Below, one piece after another: positions 61,127 to 64,000 of a stretch of DNA of 64,000 bases (position 1 is its first letter; each line of letters starts with the position of its first letter). This DNA comes from Ustulina deusta (Eukaryota; Ascomycota; Sordariomycetes; Xylariales; Xylariaceae), in NCBI GenBank assembly GCA_023159155.1, contig JAJNNX010000042.1, positions 186,001 to 250,000 on the forward strand, read 5' to 3'. The position numbers and the translations under genes were made by a program. The notes under the pieces are model-generated. The model was not told the origin of the DNA, did not search any database, and saw only the letters and a list, made by a program, of their open reading frames with translations.

Positions 61127-64000
61127 CTCGCGTTCACAATACCTAGAAAACTGATTGATCATTATAGTATGGCTCTTCTATTTTGGGCCGTTAAAAACTG
61201 AAAGTTAAATATAGGCTGCATTGGCACTGTCAAAAGCTCAACCCTCGGGAGCTTTTAGGGAAGGTGTTGCTTGCGAATCCGCGCACCAAGGACAAGGGCA
61301 TGATGCCCGGGTATTCTCATCCACTGTTCGGTGTGTGAGTACACTAGGATCATGGCTTGGTACCGATACCACCAGTAGTTCTACACTGGGAACGCCTCGC
61401 TAAGGTTCGGCCCCGACGAATGCTATTGTAATGACGATTATGGAGTGACCTTGGTTATCGACTCTAAAGTGAGTATATTACTTAATCCTAATTAGTGTAA
61501 AGAGCAAGATTAATTGCGTAGGGACTCCTATTTATTCATTGCTAATATAATCCGGGGGATCAAGACTACGTGCATGAAGTAGGTATTCCTCTGAGCCATG
61601 GTTTCGGCAATGCCCTCCGTGTGAGCCTTGCAAGGGTGACTGGAAGTGCACTTAGCGAGTGTAGGGGCAAGTGCTTGTGACACTATCAGGGCTAGGGCGC
61701 GTTTCTTGAGATGGAATGGTACCGAGTGTACCAGGACAGAGTGAATCTAAGGCCCTGCATGTCTATGCTTTGCCCAGATGGGTAGTATTTAAGTCCGAAT
61801 CCACCCAGGTATCAAGTTTGCACTGGACAAAATCTTGATTGATCTCGATGGGGTCTCGGAACCTTTTCCCCTCAACCACGAATTAAATCTCCAAATGATG
61901 GCTACCCTTTGTTCTGTCTCCTGTCTTCGAATGTTGCACGGTTGTTAATAGCTAATATAGGCGTAAACGAGAAAAGGAACATAGAATGGAGAATCCCTTC
62001 GGGAATAATAGTTAGGAAGGTGTATATATCCTTGTTTTGGGGCAAAGTTGCCATGATATGCTATTATTGGAGAGGCGGCTATGTATTTTAAAAATTTAAG
62101 CTTGGACTTCGGAGATACTATATTTGCTTCGGCGTGAAGGTGACGTTTTCTTCGTACATATCGCGCTTCTAGTGTACACAGCGAGTTACTCTTAAAACCC
62201 GTTATCGAAGTACCTATACTAGAGTCCCCTGCGAAGCTCGCGCAAGGCCCGACCAGGCTTGTCAAAAGTCTCGTTAAGCCGGCGATATCTGAAGCGGTGA
62301 GTATTCTATCCCTGTAGACCAATGGCGCCTATTGTTATGCAGAACATTCAGCAGAATGGGCGGGCCGCCGCTACCTAAATCTGGTCACGATGAACGACAC
62401 CATTGGATCGACTCCGAGCTTTGAACCAGCTAACCTTAGAGGGTAACTACCTACTCGTAGCTACCAGTGTAGTGAACCTGTCGCGGATCATCGGAACGTC
62501 GAAAGGTGGATTCCATTGCTGGTCATCACATTCGAGATCACGTGTGTAGTGTAAATCAACCCTAGTGGTAGTGTAGGTGCACATTCAATACTTCATGCAT
62601 TATACTCTGGGTACACCAGGGGTAGTTGGTTCCGTCCACGTTGCTATCCGCCGGGGCGCGAGTGATCTACAAGGCTGCGAGTGGGTGGATATACGAGTAT
62701 CGATGGCTTCTATCTTTGAAGCCCTTTAATGGTTCATCACTAAAGATCTACTGCGGGGATGGCCATTTCCTGGAAGTCTGTGCGTGTTGTGTTTGAACTA
62801 GTCGAACTCGAGGAAATGGTCGCGTTGGAATTGTTAGTATGAAACTAGAGGAGCCTATACTAGAAGAGTAGTATCTTTTATAATCTGGTAGGGCACGTAG
62901 TTGACGATACCGCTTTTACGTCAAGTTTGATGCCGTTGATCTTTACAGGGGAGCTGGCATAAACCAGCGGTAGGCTGCAGAATATGTAGTATATTTTCAT
63001 ACGCCCAGCTCCATTGCTAACTTACAACCCCAAGTTGTGCAACTAGTCTACTTCTGGGCTTGCTTCAAACCGATGGTGTAGTTGATGTTGGGGAGAGGGG
63101 GGCAGCAGCATGATGTGTGTGAGCTGTAATGTAGTGGATGAAAGAATGATACCTCGTTGGATAGAATTGAGCTTAATACTATACCTGATAATATAAGCAA
63201 AATGCTAAGTTAGTAATATGCGTATGAAACTGTGATACCTATATGGGTTTCGCGTTCGCGATATTTGAACCTCCTTGAGAGTTGCACGTGGCTAGGTTAG
63301 CGTTCCTCCCCGTACATTCACCAATAGTAATAAGCTTAGTGCATGAACAGGGCTAATCGACACCCCTCTCGCAACTCCTATCAAATGCTAACAATCTCGG
63401 CCCGTAGCTAGTGTGTATACTAGACCAGGATATAGCCCCAGTCATGTTAAATAGTAGTATATGAGACGTCAAGATACGGTTGTGGCCTGGCCCTCTTTCT
63501 ACTAAAGCTAGGCTTAAAAGCAGTTAATGGGCACGAAGGAACGACAAAGTATCACGCTAGAAAACCGATACCGATATATGATCTGGTCAGCCTGTGTGAG
63601 GTCTGAAGATTGCGGCTCTGATGCTCCTCTCGGCGGAGGAACCGGATAATGAGGCTATGCTCAAGCTAATTCTACACTATTTTCTCAATTGGCATAATGA
63701 TTCACACGAGGATTAGCCTACTGCGTGAGGCAGAAAGAGAAGAAACTTGTTAATTAGGAGATATTTCACACCCCCCTCGATGGGCACGAAAGGGAGATCA
63801 TGCCATACCACGAGAGCATAGTGATGGCCGGGATTCTTGTCATCTAGAAGCACGTACATGTCGCCATAACGGACCTCATGCCCCCAAGACCAATAGAATT
63901 CGGATGACAAATGTACATGGGGTTGCGAAACGTCTAGTTTCGTTTATATACCAACCAACCTTCAGAGTGAATGTGGACTACCTCGTTAGGTTATCCTGCT

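Larger units (their letters stand above)
49368..64000. other. 14.6-kb gene-poor tract to the end of the window
   Basis: No gene can be supported. The first part (49.4-50.3 kb) should hold the promoter of the zinc-finger gene. From there on, open frames stay below about 175 codons, alternate strands and show no recognisable domain, signal or splice-linked continuation. GGTAGGTA repeats are dense at 50.29-50.48 kb, TAGTGTAG/CTACACTA octamers recur, and a perfect 16-bp inverted repeat lies at 61081-61126. No transposase or reverse transcriptase motif was seen, although decayed elements could be present. Confidence 0.6.

Overview
The window comes from the nuclear genome of a filamentous ascomycete (Pezizomycotina), most likely a Sordariomycete. 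Every convincing gene is eukaryotic and carries short GT-AG introns of about 50-190 bp. The set includes fungal families (Vfa1, Rtt106, Sly41-type transporter, alpha-glucoside permease, fungal P450) and also a Polycomb SUZ12 homologue. Intergenic DNA is full of TACCTACC/GGTAGGTA-type short repeats. The species cannot be named from the sequence alone.

Layout. From 0.7 to 9.0 kb is a housekeeping block: ATP2 (mitochondrial ATP synthase beta, minus), a Sly41-like transporter (minus) and, divergent from it, the U2 snRNP factor CUS1/SF3b2 (plus). From 9.4 to 12.3 kb is an alpha-glucoside/maltose-type MFS permease (minus). From 14.2 to 20.6 kb, a SUZ12 homologue (minus) and an F-box/leucine-rich-repeat protein (plus) share a 2-kb divergent promoter region. 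From 21.6 to 30.7 kb lie three minus-strand genes: an XPG/GEN1-like nuclease with altered active-site residues, a stand-alone cytochrome P450, and a secreted pepsin-like protein that lacks both DTG motifs and has a long Ser/Thr tail. From 32.6 to 35.5 kb, RTT106 (minus) and VFA1 (plus) are divergent. A 9.2-kb stretch without a recognisable gene follows. Then come the phosphatase YVH1 (minus) and a C2H2 zinc-finger protein (minus), and from 49.4 kb to the end another 14.6 kb without a recognisable gene.

Gene models were built by reading splice sites by eye. All models given are in frame from start to stop, and the exon coordinates are in the evidence. The genes do not form one pathway. They look like a typical fungal euchromatic mix of chromatin functions (SUZ12, RTT106), RNA and ribosome functions (CUS1, YVH1), membrane traffic (SLY41, VFA1) and lone accessory genes (permease, P450, pseudo-protease), broken up by two gene-poor tracts. 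No secondary-metabolite cluster, transposase ORF, tRNA, rRNA or CRISPR was recognised.

The most interesting leads are: SUZ12 ending in a complete C4HC3 PHD-type finger; substitutions at two metal-binding carboxylates in the XPG/GEN-like nuclease; the loss of both DTG motifs in the pepsin-like protein; a 40-bp imperfect direct repeat bracketing about 660 bp of AT-rich DNA with a reiterated CGTTGAA heptamer; and a strongly over-represented octamer TAGTGTAG/CTACACTA (20 copies found, about 2 expected), concentrated in the gene-poor tracts.
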